Assembly: GCA_015698045.1 (NCBI GenBank) | Contig: BLAL01000034.1 | Span: 124,001-188,000 of the forward strand | Length of the DNA: 64,000 bases | DNA from: Rhizophagus clarus | Taxonomy: Eukaryota > Glomeromycota > Glomeromycetes > Glomerales > Glomeraceae | Direction: 5' to 3' | Part shown: in pieces, positions 12,833 to 24,304 of the stretch | Layout of the letters: each line of letters begins with the position of its first letter | Position numbering within the stretch: position 1 is the first letter of the stretch | The notes under the pieces: model-generated | What the model saw: the letters and a program-made list of their open reading frames with translations, nothing else | The model's database searches: none | What the model was told of the DNA's origin: nothing | Position numbers and translations under genes: made by a program

Positions 12833-13269
12833 TTTCTTAACTCGTAAGTGTAAAAGTTTTAATATTAAACAAAAAAAAATAATTCAACTGATAAATGAAA
12901 TGGGAATAAAAAGGAAACACTGTCCTTTTATAATTTCTTGAAAATTTTGCATTATTGTCCGAAGCCAGCGGAGGACTTATACTTCTACGCAAGAGATATG
13001 CAAATGTCGTTCTGTTCGATGACTGAAATTTCGTGTTACATGTTATTAATGTATTCATATTCTAGCTTCGGACGTTCAACGGTTCCCGTTACCTAGTATA
13101 TATATTTTTTTTGATAAAAAAAAACAAAAATACAAAAGAAGGTAAAGGATTAAAAGGAAGAGAAAATAAAAAAAATGTTTCTGGGGAAGTAGTCTGGTAG
13201 ATATTTTATAATTTATTTGTTATACAAGTTAATTATATAGCAAACAGCACAACTTTTTTGTGTGCCATG
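12833..13269. other. Astacin upstream flank
   Basis: Should contain the astacin promoter and perhaps a signal-peptide exon. A minus-strand frame at 12837-13058 ends in a stop 4 bases before the astacin ATG and is not hydrophobic at its start. No gene is called. Confidence 0.4.
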
Positions 13270-13271
13270 TT

Positions 13272-13376
13272 AGGGTTGTCGTCTGACCACCCCAGTGACA
13301 AATAGGTATGTGACAAATAAAGATCAGCAACACTCAAAAAAACAAAGTCGCTGAGATAAATATATACAACGCGTTC
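13272..13376 (+). promoter_or_regulatory. Promoter-like module without an obvious gene
   Basis: Contains TCTGACCACC...GTGACAAATA and then GATAAATATATACAACGCGT at 13355-13374. The same ordered parts occur at 57803-57856 upstream of an intact gene, with two mismatches over a 24-base core. A CACGTG sits just after it. Downstream I see no matching coding sequence. Confidence 0.4.
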
Positions 13377-13742
13377 CTCACGGTCACGTGCAAGGTGACA
13401 GCTACATGCCACCCTTTCCTTATATGGTTAAGATCGACAAAACTTAGCACACAAAAAAGTTATGCTAGCAAACAAGATTATGACGTATCAAGTTCGGAGA
13501 TAATCAAATTGTAGGTTTCCTTATTTTAGTAACGTATCTAAAATAATCACCCCTAAATTAGTATTAATGGCTTTTAATCAAACCCTAATTTGTGTATTAT
13601 GATGTGAACTCACTTTAACCAACGGCATTGTGTCGTCCACATCAAAATTGTTACAAATTTGGTTTAGATGATTTCATATATACGATTCCCAATGTTTAAA
13701 GACTGGTTTCTCCGTAACCAGTGATCCAATTTTGATGTATCT

Positions 13743-13872
13743 TAGCTTGTTGGAATTCTCTCAAAGAGGAGAATCAGAATCTGACATCAGATTTATTCTA
13801 CTTAGGATAAAAAATAAAATGGGTGCAAATTTTATTATTTAAAAAAATTAATGTAGATCGGAAAATTGGCAT
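13743..13872 (+). repeat. Direct repeat, copy 1 (about 130 bp)
   Basis: Starts TAGCTTGTTGGAAT, contains CTCAAAGAGGAGAATC and GGGTGCAAATTTTATTA, and ends near ATGTAGATCGG. The second copy is at 14205-14344, about 462 bases further on. The family is not recognised. Confidence 0.75.
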
Positions 13873-14204
13873 CCAGTCCGGATTAAAATGAATAACTGTT
13901 GTTGATGGGGGATGCATTTTTTTTGTCAGCCACTGTATATACAATATAAATTATTTGTGGGGACAATATATATCGAATTTTATTTACGTTTACAAAATAA
14001 AAAATTTTTTTTCTAATGGTCATTTTGCTTGGAATTCACTATTAAAAAATTGAACGGTAAAAATAATCTGCGTAAAGTTTGACGTAAATTACACACTATA
14101 ATCAAATAAAAAATAAAATTTAAAAATTTTAATTTATGTTGCTGTGTGCTGCGTAGTAAAGTTTTATTGGTAGTAATCTTCCCCTGTAAATGAGGTTTAT
14201 ATTT

Positions 14205-14344
14205 TAGCTTGTTGGAATCCTCTCAAAGAGGAGAATCCTAATCTGGCATCAGATTTATTCTAATCACTTCAGACAAAAAAATAAAGTGGGTGCAAATTTT
14301 ATTAATTAAAAATACAGTATTAATGTAGATCGGCATTTTGGCAT
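14205..14344 (+). repeat. Direct repeat, copy 2 (about 140 bp)
   Basis: Same order of motifs as 13743-13872, with small indels and substitutions. The intervening about 330 bases hold no gene. The pair could be the edges of an old element or a local duplication. Confidence 0.75.
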
Positions 14345-14973
14345 TGATTAATTAAGTCGGTATTTTTTTAATTTTTTTTTTATCCAAGAAGTATCCATCT
14401 TTCTGTCTTTCAATGACTTCTGCTTATTTATGTTTAAAAGTGAAGAATTAACATTATCATACTGAACTATAATAGAGTTAGATATATTAACAACTAATTT
14501 CTTTGTATCAATCTCTTGGAGAATCTCTATTAATATATGTTCTGCGTGAATATGTTCAAAATTAGAGAATTAGTATTTGATGTTTAAACGTTGCCAAAAG
14601 GTATTTTATTTGCCAATGGTTGAATCCATTATTAGTGTTTGAATTTATAGTGTTATTATTTTACCTATTTTCTAAAATCTTTGATTGAGGAAGGTTTTCT
14701 GTTCGATTTTGCTATCTTGACTTTAAGCTCAGTATTCTTATATTCAAGTTTAATAGTAATTGTATTAGTTTTCTTTAGCTTCACATTTACGATAATATTA
14801 AGTTTGCCAATTTTGATTGAATAATTCGTTATAGTTTTCTCTAGTTCATCACTTCTGGCTTTAACTTCTGTCTTAACTCACTTTTTCAGCTTCAATTCAG
14901 CAAACTTTAATAACTTCTTTATACAGGATAGGAATAATTAAAAAGTTTGTTAACATCAATATAAACCATGACA

Positions 14974-14981
14974 AATATAAT
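14974..14981. repeat. 8-bp target duplication (a), left of hAT copy 1
   Basis: Reads AATATAAT. Its partner is not at the other end of copy 1. It lies, inverted, at the inner edge of copy 2 (17928-17935). Confidence 0.85.
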
Positions 14982-17773
14982 TATACATGGGGAACGAAAC
15001 TCCTGAGAGCATTTCTGAAAGTTTTGATTTCGGTATATACGAATCGAAACTCAATCCGTAACCTAAATTCATACCAAATCCTGAAATTATTTCCGAATCC
15101 CGAAACCTATCCCTACTATATATATCATTCAATCGCTATATATAGAACTGTAGATATGTTTGATGATAATCTAGATTTTCATCTTTATTTCGTGACACGA
15201 CCTTTCTTATAGCAAGTAGACCACTCTAAGAAAATGTTTGATAATATTATACCTGAAAAATTAAAAACTGGTGGCTGTCCAAAAAAGCCTATTTGGAGAT
15301 TTTTTGAACAAGGAGATGAAGTTGATAAAGGACATTATATTGCAATGTGTTTGGCTTGTAACTAAACTTTTCGGCCTGGAAAAACTGCAATAATGGAAAA
15401 ACATATAATTAATAATTGTTCAAAGGTAGACCATTCAGTTCGCGAAGCTGTGAAATATATGGTAGAAATGCGAGAGGAATCTTCTAATTTTACCAGTACT
15501 AAACGTAAAGGCAGCCAAGTTGAAAAAGATCAAACTACCTTGGCTAATTTTTATAAAAATTCAGAATTAGGTAATGAACGAAAAGGAGTTATTGATGTAG
15601 CTCTTATTAAAGCATTCGTGTGCTGTGACCTGCCATGGCATCTGATTGATCATCCATTTTTCATTGAATTGCTTAGGCAACTTCGGCCAAATTACAATTT
15701 ACCAGATCGAAAGACACTCATTAATACTTTATTGACAGAAAAAATTTTGCGAGTTAGTGTAAAATGTTATAAATTGTTAGATAAGGAGGATTATTTAACA
15801 TTAGGTAAGAATTTTTATAAAATATTCAATAATCACAAATTCACAATACAAATAAAAATTTATTTCTTTTAATAAAGCTCTGGATGGCTGGACCAGCCCA
15901 TCAGGCAAGTCCCATTGGAATTTTGTTATTCACCTTGATAATGGAAAGAGCCTTCTTTGAAAAATTGGTGATTTTTCAAATGAGAGTCATATTGCCGAAT
16001 TTCTTGCACAACAAATACAATCAGTTCTTGATGATATTGGTGCTCAAAAATTTGCAGGCATCGTAACAGATGCAGGATCAAATGTTCATGCTGCACGAAA
16101 TTTACTATCTGAGAAATTTCCACACATTCTCAATATCCGCTGTATAGCCCATTCATTAAACCTAATCACAAAAGATTTGATGAAACATGCATTTGCGAAA
16201 AGGATAATCCAATGGTATATGGTAATCGTTACTTATTTTAAAAAGTCACATAGACCAAAAGAACTGTTAGACTTAAAAATTCAGGAAAAACGAATATTAG
16301 GAGGAGGATTAAAAACCTACTTAGATACAAGGTGGACAACGGTTCATGAAATGTTAGATTCAATTTCTCGGCTAGAAATCTGTCTTAAAGAAATTGTTAA
16401 CAAAAATCCTAATGTTATTGCAAGTGAAGCGGTCAAAACAATTATTAATCGGAAAAGAGGGTTTTTTAATGATGTTTGTGACTTGGCCAATATTATGAAA
16501 CCTATTAAGGAAGCTATTCTTAATCTTGAAAGTAATAAAGCGACGCTTGCTGATTGTTATTTCTTCTTAGCATACCTTGGCCAATCAATTAATAAAATTC
16601 CTGAAGATGATCATGTGGCATTTCGTCAGCATGCAATAAAAACTTTTAATGAGCGCTTTAAATTGTATAATTTTGATGAATACCTTTTAACATATTATAT
16701 TCATCCCAGGTATAGAGGTAAGAATTGAGAAATTTGATTTCCTTTTAAGCTTTCCTAAAAAAAATTAATAAGAAAATTCATTAATTTTAGGTACTGGTGT
16801 AAAAAAATTAAAAACAATATATCGAAGAATTCAAGGAGCAGCTGCGCGTATCTGGCAGCAAATGTTAAAAATTCCTGATATCGCTGCTTACCTTAAAGAA
16901 TACAAACATTCTAAAAAAGAGTCCGCTGAAGTTCTTTTAATGCAACTTGGTGAATTTCATCTCAAAACAATACCATATAATTCACCATACAATTCAAACA
17001 TAAGTACTTCTCTTAGTAACTGGTGGAAGATGTGCATCCCTATTCCACCTTATTTACAATTACTTGCAATAAAGTTATTTTCAATCATTCCTCATACAGC
17101 TAATTGTGAACGAATTTGGTCAATTTGCGGTTGGATGATTGGGAAAAGAAGGACACGACTATCAGTAGATAATTTAGAAGCCATGTCAAAAATCCATTCG
17201 TATTACATTACTAATATTAAGCCTGAATTACCTAATTATGGTAAAGATCAGACGGCTGAAGAAATTCGTACAAATTTAAATAATACTTTCCGCAACATTG
17301 AAGACGATGAAATTGATGAATATGATGAAGAGGAAATGGCGGAAATAGTGGCATGTCCATTTACTGATAATATTGAACAAAGTTCATCTCAACAATTGGA
17401 GATTTTAAATGTACTTGATTTAGATTTAATGTTTAGGAATAATCCAGTAGCAAACAAACAGTTAGATGATGATGAGCTAGATAACTTTATTTAAGAATTG
17501 AATAAAGAAGATGATTTTGACCCAGATTTATTAGTTCAAAATTTTCTTAGTAATTAGTTCATTTATGTTTTCATGTAAAAGATTGATAACTGAATATAAT
17601 GAATAAAGTCAAATTGGTGATAAAATAATAAATAGGTTTCAGTTATATTTCAGTATATAAATTTTGAATCGGAATTCAGAATTCGGAAAATAAATGCATT
17701 TCCAAAAATAAGTTTCATTATATACCTAAACCTAAAGTGTTTCGGGAAGTTTCGGTTTCGTTCCCCATGTTTA
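14982..17773 (+). mobile_element. hAT transposon, copy 1
   Basis: A 2,792-bp element with terminal inverted repeats: TATACATGGGGAACGAAAC at the left, and the complement of TAAACATGGGGAACGAAAC at the right. It carries a BED-finger hAT transposase in three exons, nearly identical to copy 2 at 17936-20724 but inverted to it. Eight-base target duplications, the hAT size, are present at both edges but match those of the other copy. The gene has two in-frame stops. Confidence 0.92.
15234..17494 (+). pseudogene. hAT transposase, copy 1, inactivated
   Basis: A BED-zinc-finger transposase of the hAT superfamily. Exons 15234-15804, 15878-16717 and 16791-17494 would give 704 codons. The BED finger (CLACN...H...C) is broken by a TAA at 15363-15365, codon 44, where copy 2 has Gln. 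A second in-frame TGA at 15958-15960 (codon 218) is shared with copy 2. The catalytic region has ALDGWTSPSGKSHWNF, VTDAGSN (second Asp) and RCIAHSLNLI. The last exon has the hAT dimerisation motif TANCERIWS. Against copy 2 it has one extra codon near the SNWWKMC motif. It cannot make a full protein without readthrough. Terminal repeats are intact, so it could be moved in trans by a related enzyme. Confidence 0.9.
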
Positions 17774-17781
17774 TTGTTCGC
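17774..17781. repeat. 8-bp target duplication (b), right of hAT copy 1
   Basis: Reads TTGTTCGC. Its inverted match is at the outer right edge of copy 2 (20725-20732, GCGAACAA). Confidence 0.85.
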
Positions 17782-17927
17782 AAATTTCATATTGAAGCTA
17801 AGTATGAATTTTTATTAACATTACGGAAGGCAAGGTTATTAACTTACAATTTATTTCTGATAATTCATACAAGTATAACTGATCGATGACTAGGATAATG
17901 GTGTAACAGGATTGTAGTCTGTTCAAC
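17782..17927. other. 146-bp spacer between the inverted hAT copies
   Basis: Single-copy-looking DNA with no coding potential. The swapped target duplications imply that this spacer is inverted relative to the state just after the two insertions. Confidence 0.7.
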
Positions 17928-17935
17928 ATTATATT
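17928..17935. repeat. 8-bp target duplication (a'), inner edge of hAT copy 2
   Basis: Reads ATTATATT, the exact reverse complement of the left flank of copy 1 (14974-14981). Confidence 0.85.
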
Positions 17936-20724
17936 TAAACATGAGGAACGAAACCGAAACTTCCCGAAACACTTTAGGTTTAGGTATATAACAAAACTTA
18001 TTTTTGGAAATGCATTTATTTTCTGAATTCTGAATTCCGATTCAAAATTTATATACCGAAATATAACTGAAACCTATTTATTATTTTATCACCAATTTGA
18101 CTTTATTCATTATATTCAGTTATCAATCTTTTACATGAAAACATAAATGAACTAATTACTAAGAAAATTTTGAACTAATAAATCTGGGTCAAAACCATCT
18201 TCTTTATTCAATTCTTAAATAAAGTTATCTAGCTCATCATCATCTAACTGTTTGTTTGCTACTGGATTATTCCTAAACATTAAATCTAAATCAAGTACAT
18301 TTAAAATCTCCAATTGTTGAGATAAACTTTGTTCACTATTATCAGTAAATGGACATGCCACTATTTCCGCCATTTCCTCTTCATCATATTCATCAATTTC
18401 ATCGTCTTCAATGTTGCGGAAAGAATTATTTAAATTTGTACGAATTTCTTCAGCCGTCTGATCTTTACCATAATTAGGTAATTCAGGCTTAATATTAGTA
18501 ATGTAATACGAATGGATTTTTGACATGGCTTCTAAATTATCTACTGATAGTCGTGTCCTTCTTTTCCCAATCATCCAACCGCAAATTGACCAAATTTGTT
18601 CACAATTAGCTGCATGAGGAATGATTGAAAATAACTTTATTGCAAGTAATTGTAAATAAGGTGGAATAGGGATGCACATCTTCCACCAGTTAAGAGGAGT
18701 ACTTACGTTTGAATTGTATGGTGAATTATATGGTATTGTTTTGAGATGAAATTCACCAAGTTGCATTAAAAGAACTTCAGCGGACTCTTTTTTAGAATGT
18801 TTGTATTCTTTAAGGTAAGCAGCGATATCAGGAATTTTTAACATTTGCTGCCAGATACGCGCAGCTGCTCCTTGAATTCTTCGATATATTGTTTTTGATT
18901 TTTTTACACCAGTACCTAAAATTAATGAATTTTCTTATTAATTTTTTTTAGGAAAGCTTAAAAGGAAATCAAGTTTCTCAATTCTTACCTCTATACCTGG
19001 GATGAATATAATATGTTAAAAGGTATTCATCAAAATTATACAATTTAAAGTGCTCATTAAAAGTTTTTATTGCATGCTGACGAAATGCCACATGATCATC
19101 TTCAGGAATTTTATTAATTGATTGGCCAAGGTATGCTAAGAAGAAATAACAATCAGCAAGCGTCGCTTTATTACTTTCAAGATTAAGAATAGCTTCCTTA
19201 ATAGGTTTCATAATATTGGCCAAGTCACAAACATCATTAAAAAACCCTCTTTTCCGATTAATAATTGTTTTGACAGCTTCACTTGCAATAACATTAGGAT
19301 TTTCGTTAACAATTTCTTTAAGACAGATTTCTAGCCGAGAAATTGAATCTAACATTTCATGAACCATTGTCCACCTTGTATCTAAGTAGGTTTTTAATCC
19401 TCCCCCTAATATTCGTTTTTCCTGAATTTTTAAGTCTAACAGTTCTTTTGGTCTATGTGACTTTTTAAAATAAGTAACGATTACCATATACCATTGGATT
19501 ATCCTTTTCGCAAATGCATGTTTCATCAAATCTTTTGTGATTAGGTTTAATGAATGGGCTATACAGCGGATATTGAGAATGTGTGGAAATTTCTCAGATA
19601 GTAAATTTCGTGCAGCATGAACATTTGATCCTGCATCTGTTACGATGCCTGCAAATTTTTGAGCACCAATATCATCAAGAACTGATTGTATTTGTTGTGC
19701 AAGAAATTTGGCAATATGACTCTCATTTGAAAAATCACCAATTTTTCAAAGAAGGCTCTTTCCATTATCAAGGTGAATAACAAAATTCCAATGGGACTTG
19801 CCTGATGGGCTGGTCCAGCCATCCAGAGCTTTATTAAAAGAAATAAATTTTTATTTGTATTGTGAATTTGTGATTATTGAATATTTTATAAAAATTCTTA
19901 CCTAATGTTAAATAATCCTCCTTATCTAACAATTTATAACATTTTACACTAACTCGCAAAATTTCTTCTGTCAATAAAGTATTAATGAGTGTCTTTCGAT
20001 CTGGTAAATTGTAATTTGGCCGAAGTTGCCTAAGCAATTCAATGAAAAATGGATGATCAATCAGATGCCATGGCAGGCCACAGCACACGAATGCTTTAAT
20101 AAGAGCTACATCAATAACTCCTTTTCGTTCACCACCTAATTCTGAATTTTCATAAAAATTAGCCAAGGTAGTTTGATCTTTTTCAACTTGGCTGCCTTTA
20201 CGTTTAGTACTGGTAAAATTAGAAGACTCCTCTCGCATTTCTACCATATATTTCACAGCTTCGCGAACTGAATGGTCTACCTTTGAACAATTATTAATTA
20301 TATGTTTTTCCATTATTGCAGTTTTTCCAGGCCGAAAAGTTTGGTTACAAGCCAAACACGTTGCAATATAATGTCCTTTATCAACTTCATCTCCTTGTTC
20401 AAAAAATCTCCAAATAGGCTTTTTTGGACGGCCACCAGTTTTTAATTTTTCAGGTATAATATTATCAGACATTTTCTTAGAGTGGTCTACTTGCTATAAG
20501 AAAGGTCGCGTCGCGAAATAAAGATGAAAATCTAGATTATCATTAAACATATCTACAGTTCTATATATAGCGATTGAATGATATATATAGTAGGGATAGG
20601 TTTCGGGATTCGGAAATAATTTCGGGATTCGGTATGAATTTAGGTTACGGATTGAGTTTCAATTCGTATATACCAAAATCGAAACTTTCGGAAATGCTCT
20701 CAGGAGTTTCGTTCCCCATGTATA
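17936..20724 (-). mobile_element. hAT transposon, copy 2 (inverted)
   Basis: A 2,789-bp element with the same ends as copy 1. The inner end carries one change in the terminal repeat (CATGAGG for CATGGGG). It lies head-outward and inverted to copy 1, forming 2.8-kb inverted arms around a 146-bp spacer. The transposase reading frame is better preserved than in copy 1. Confidence 0.92.
18215..20472 (-). pseudogene. hAT transposase, copy 2, one in-frame stop
   Basis: Same gene as copy 1. Exons 20472-19902, 19828-18989 and 18915-18215 join in frame to 704 codons including the stop. The BED domain is whole here: KPIWRFFEQGDEVDKGHYIA, then CLACNQTFRPG, then HIINNC. An internal TGA at 19748-19746 (codon 218, after GKSLL) is identical in copy 1, so it was inherited or spread by conversion. 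In the dimerisation motif Arg is replaced by Gln (AANCEQIWS). Without stop readthrough the catalytic RNase-H core is not made. It could be a decayed gene, or one whose exon boundary I have misread at this site. I see no donor/acceptor pair that removes the TGA in frame. Confidence 0.88.
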
Positions 20725-20732
20725 GCGAACAA
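20725..20732. repeat. 8-bp target duplication (b'), outer edge of hAT copy 2
   Basis: Reads GCGAACAA, the exact reverse complement of the right flank of copy 1 (17774-17781). Confidence 0.85.
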
Positions 20733-20923
20733 GTGTATCGCATAGCACAATGTGGATCGGAAATATAATTCAATCACAATAAAACATTTATCAGACATAT
20801 TTTATTACCGATTTAACTTGTGTTGACGGTTTTTTTTTCTTTTTATTGATAAAAAATAAACTGCAAGAGCTAATGCTGATTGTAATACATTATGTTTCTA
20901 TCTTAATAAATATAAAATCATTA

Positions 20924-22701
20924 TCACTCAACAACAGTTACGCTATCTAATGAAGTATACTGATCAAGCAAACGAGCCAATTTACGTTCCTCTTCTTCAA
21001 ACAATCTTTGACTTCGACTTTTCTTAGCGTCACAATAACTTGATATCCCAAAGTCAATTAAGTAAATAACATCATTAATATCATCAAGCAAAATATTTTC
21101 CTCACGGATATCATTGTGAAGTACACCTCTATCGTGAATTACCTTTAATGCAAAAAGACCCGTAGCCCTTTGCCGTTCTGTTATACGTTTATAATTATTT
21201 AAAGCAGAACCAACAAGAGTCATGCCAATAGTATAATACATCCCACAGTAAAAGCCATAACACACCAATTTTGGAATGTAAGTTCCCTGAATGTCAGAAA
21301 GAATTTTATAAATATTGACTTCTTGTTGCATTTCTTTCAAGACATGTGGGTTTTGCGATAGGTCAGCACACTTCAAAGCAATTGTATTTCCGCGAAATTC
21401 ACATAAAAGTGTCTTTCCACTTCGTCCTTGGCCTAATATACTATTATACTTGAAATCTGCTAAGCTAAAATCCTGAGCAGGCTTCTGTGTCTGACGTTTT
21501 TTACTTGTACGAGAATTTTTACTTGTACTAGAAGATGAACTCCTCTTAGAAACTGTGATTTCCGTTTTTCTTCTCTTCTTGAATGATTTAGTAGTTGATC
21601 CAGCATAGGAGACTGTCTGTCTTTTTCTTTTTTCAGTAGTTATAGGAGGATTTCTAAAAAAGTTATCTGCACATAAAACCTGAACCATATACGCATACGT
21701 TTTAAGGACCGGTGGTGATTGAGACTGTATTGGAAGGGCACTTGAAATATAAAGCACTGATGGTTCATCAGGCGGTCGGCGTAGAAACCAATGATGTTGA
21801 TAGGTTGACAACACACCATATTGAAGTTGAGCTTCTGTCATATAGGTAAAAATCTGTCGAATAACATTAGTTGCATCTTCGCCGACTAATTCATAACGAC
21901 TGGTTGTCTCATCAAAACGCAGGATTGTTTCATTATCTAACAATCGTAAATCGTGTTCCCTCTTTATCTCGATTGGCATGATAAATCGTCTAATATGGGC
22001 GGCAGAAAAATCTGGATCACCACCGATAGGAACTCGTCGTCTTGAAAATAGATAGTCTGGCAAGAGTTTGTTTAAAACTTTACAAATATTGTAATAAAAA
22101 GCACCGCGAACATCCTCTTCAATATTACACTCGAACTCGCTAAATGTTGGTCTTTCAAATTTCGGTTCATTGTCAAAGTGAAAATTATTAACTTCCTCGA
22201 AAAGATTATCCCAAAGACGAAATTCCATTGGAAATTGATCACTTGAGTATGTAGTTTGCTGTGAGATAATAACCTCCGGATCATACTCAATAGGTAGCGG
22301 AACACATGATAACGCTTTTTCTAGGCCAAAAAGCCCTAAAAAAGCAAAAAAAAATAGCTTTAATTACTACGAAATACTGTAACGAGAGATGTCTGCTGAA
22401 TAACACAAGGCGTACAAACGTTAAACAAACGTTAAACTATGTTATGATAGAACTTACTTCGACTATTCAAATTATCAATTAACATCGTGATCCTTCTTGC
22501 TGGACCCTCGAGGAATTTATAAGGTGCAACACGAAGCTTTTCTATAGTTAATTTGAGGAAATCAGAACCGTAGACTCTCTGATCATGAAATTTTTTAAAG
22601 TCAGTTATGTTTAGGCCTAAGCTTGTATTCTTTGCTTGTAAAAAATTGATAAGTTGTTCGGTATTAAAACTTTCCACGTCTTCTACCAAGGGATCAACCA
22701 T
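20924..22701 (-). CDS. SAM / PD-(D/E)XK nuclease-like / protein kinase fusion, Crinkler-type
   Basis: Two exons, 22701-22458 and 22335-20924, join in frame to 551 residues. Residues 8-80 resemble the SAM-like helix bundle common in Glomeromycotina (NTEQLINFLQ...LTIEKLRVAPYKF). Residues 118-290 form a restriction-endonuclease-like fold with GDPDF at 187-191 and MPIEIKRE ending the D...ExK motif (EIK at 204-206). A basic Ser-rich linker (315-367, KRKRQ, KKRRK, KKRQ) looks like a nuclear signal. Residues 375-551 are a kinase: GQGRSG at 383-388, Lys403, HNDIREEN at 488-495, DFG at 509-511, truncated after the activation loop. Nuclease-like plus kinase is a known C-terminal layout of Crinkler (CR) effectors; the SAM header is not their usual one. 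I chose the ATG at 22701 because the open frame upstream is low-complexity. Role in DNA targeting or signalling is inferred. Confidence 0.78.
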
Positions 22702-24010
22702 TTTCGATTTGAAAAAAAGATATTTGTGTAGCTTCAGAAAAGAGGAAAAATGAGATATTTGTAAGCAAAGAGAAAAAGAGAAAAAATAAGCAAAAAAGGT
22801 GGGAATTGGGTGTTTATATATCATATTACATTATTGCTGATTTTTACCGATCATCTGTTCAATATTATCACGTTATTGCTTATAGAGTACAGCTGTAAAT
22901 GTCACATAACCTGTTACACATTTTGGATATGCTATTTGTCAAATATTATTCAGTATTTGGCAAATGACTTAAATGACAAATAATTTAAATAACAAATTTA
23001 AAAAGTTTCTTATTTATTATTTTATTTAATATAAACTAAAGAAACAAAATATATAAAAAAAAATTTTTTTAATAATAATAATAATGATTTTGTATCATGT
23101 GATTTATGTGATTTGGGTCATAGTTTCATTTGGTAAAATAAATTTCTCAAGTTTACTAACTCAGTTAACCAGTGTGTATTTAATAATTATTAATTTAAAT
23201 ACTTCACAAATTTTATTTATATTTAAAGTTCTATTGACTTTTATATTACTTGATTTATTTCCAAGTGGATCTAATTAGACCAAATTTAAGCTAAATCTGA
23301 TTCGAGAATCAAAATAAATCAGGTCTGATTCAATCCGATTCGAATCTGATTTGGATTTGATCTATTTTAGTATTAATTTGATATTTTATAGTTATTTATA
23401 ATATTAATTTTAAAAAAATTATCTTCTAATAGTTATTAAAAAAAAATAAAATAAAATAAATAAAACCTCCCTTTTCCATCCTCCAAATACTTATCCTTAA
23501 AATCATTTTACCTGACTACTCTTGCCAGATCTACTTTAGAATTATTGTCTTATCAATTCCATTCCAATTCAGAAACAATTTAATAAAAAAAATCCTTCTC
23601 AAAAATTTTAACGATTATGACGAAGGATTGGGTAAAAAATCATTTGAATGGTCAAATGACCAGGTCATTTCCGAATACTGGTTTATTTATTCTAACGGTA
23701 TAACTGATAATATTTTACGTTAATTGTTTTAACGATTATAATGATCAGCAAATCACAATTTGCCACATCTTAAATTTAAATTTTAACGCGTTGTTGATTC
23801 TCACTTAGGCTTTATCATTAAAAAAATTGTTTTAAGCCACATATTATAATTTTCTATATACAGAATATTTTTCCACTTTCGTTAACTATCTTATTTCTTA
23901 TGTCTAGGATCGCAAGGAGAATTCTTCGATTTATTAGTGTCCTTTCATGAATTCATGATTCTTTTTTGTAGAAAAATCCAAAAAAAGAATGCGTTCAAAA
24001 GGAGGTCCTA
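22702..24010. other. Intergenic, with GATT-rich low-complexity DNA
   Basis: No gene supported. Around 23270-23350 the sequence is built from repeated TCTGATTCGAATCTGATT-like words. A related GACTT/GATTTGA-rich block lies at 24440-24600. These look like degenerate simple-sequence DNA. Confidence 0.4.
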
Positions 24011-24304
24011 TAAGCCGCCCAAGAAAATCCAAAACAACCGATTATTTGGACTTGGTATGATGCCTGTAGGGTAATGTATGGTACACTGAGGAAATTATTT
24101 AATACCGAAGTCCACCAAAGAGAAATTGTTTGGGCATCAGGCTTCGGATTTGCAGAAAAAGTCTTCTTTTATTCAAAATCTGTTTCTCTTTTTTTTTTGC
24201 TGTCAAAAGAAATTACGATTATCAGAATTCTCGTCGGTTGGTTAATCGGCCTATTTTTATTATTGCGGCAAGTTTTAGAGACTGATTACAAATCAGGTGA
24301 TTAA
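24011..24304 (+). CDS. Possible exon of an unknown gene
   Basis: After a splice-acceptor-like AAG, the frame from 24011 reads AQENPKQPIIWTWYDACRVM and continues YGTLRKLFNTEVHQREIVW. It then enters a hydrophobic stretch with LFFLLSKEITIIRILVGWLI and stops at 24304. The first half has balanced composition unlike the surrounding DNA. I do not recognise the family and could not find further exons. It may be one exon of a membrane protein, a remnant, or chance. Confidence 0.25.

Noticed and set aside
22699-22824. Upstream ATG at 22824 for the SAM-nuclease-kinase gene
   Set aside because: It would add 41 low-complexity Phe/Ser residues; the ATG at 22701 begins the conserved-looking part.
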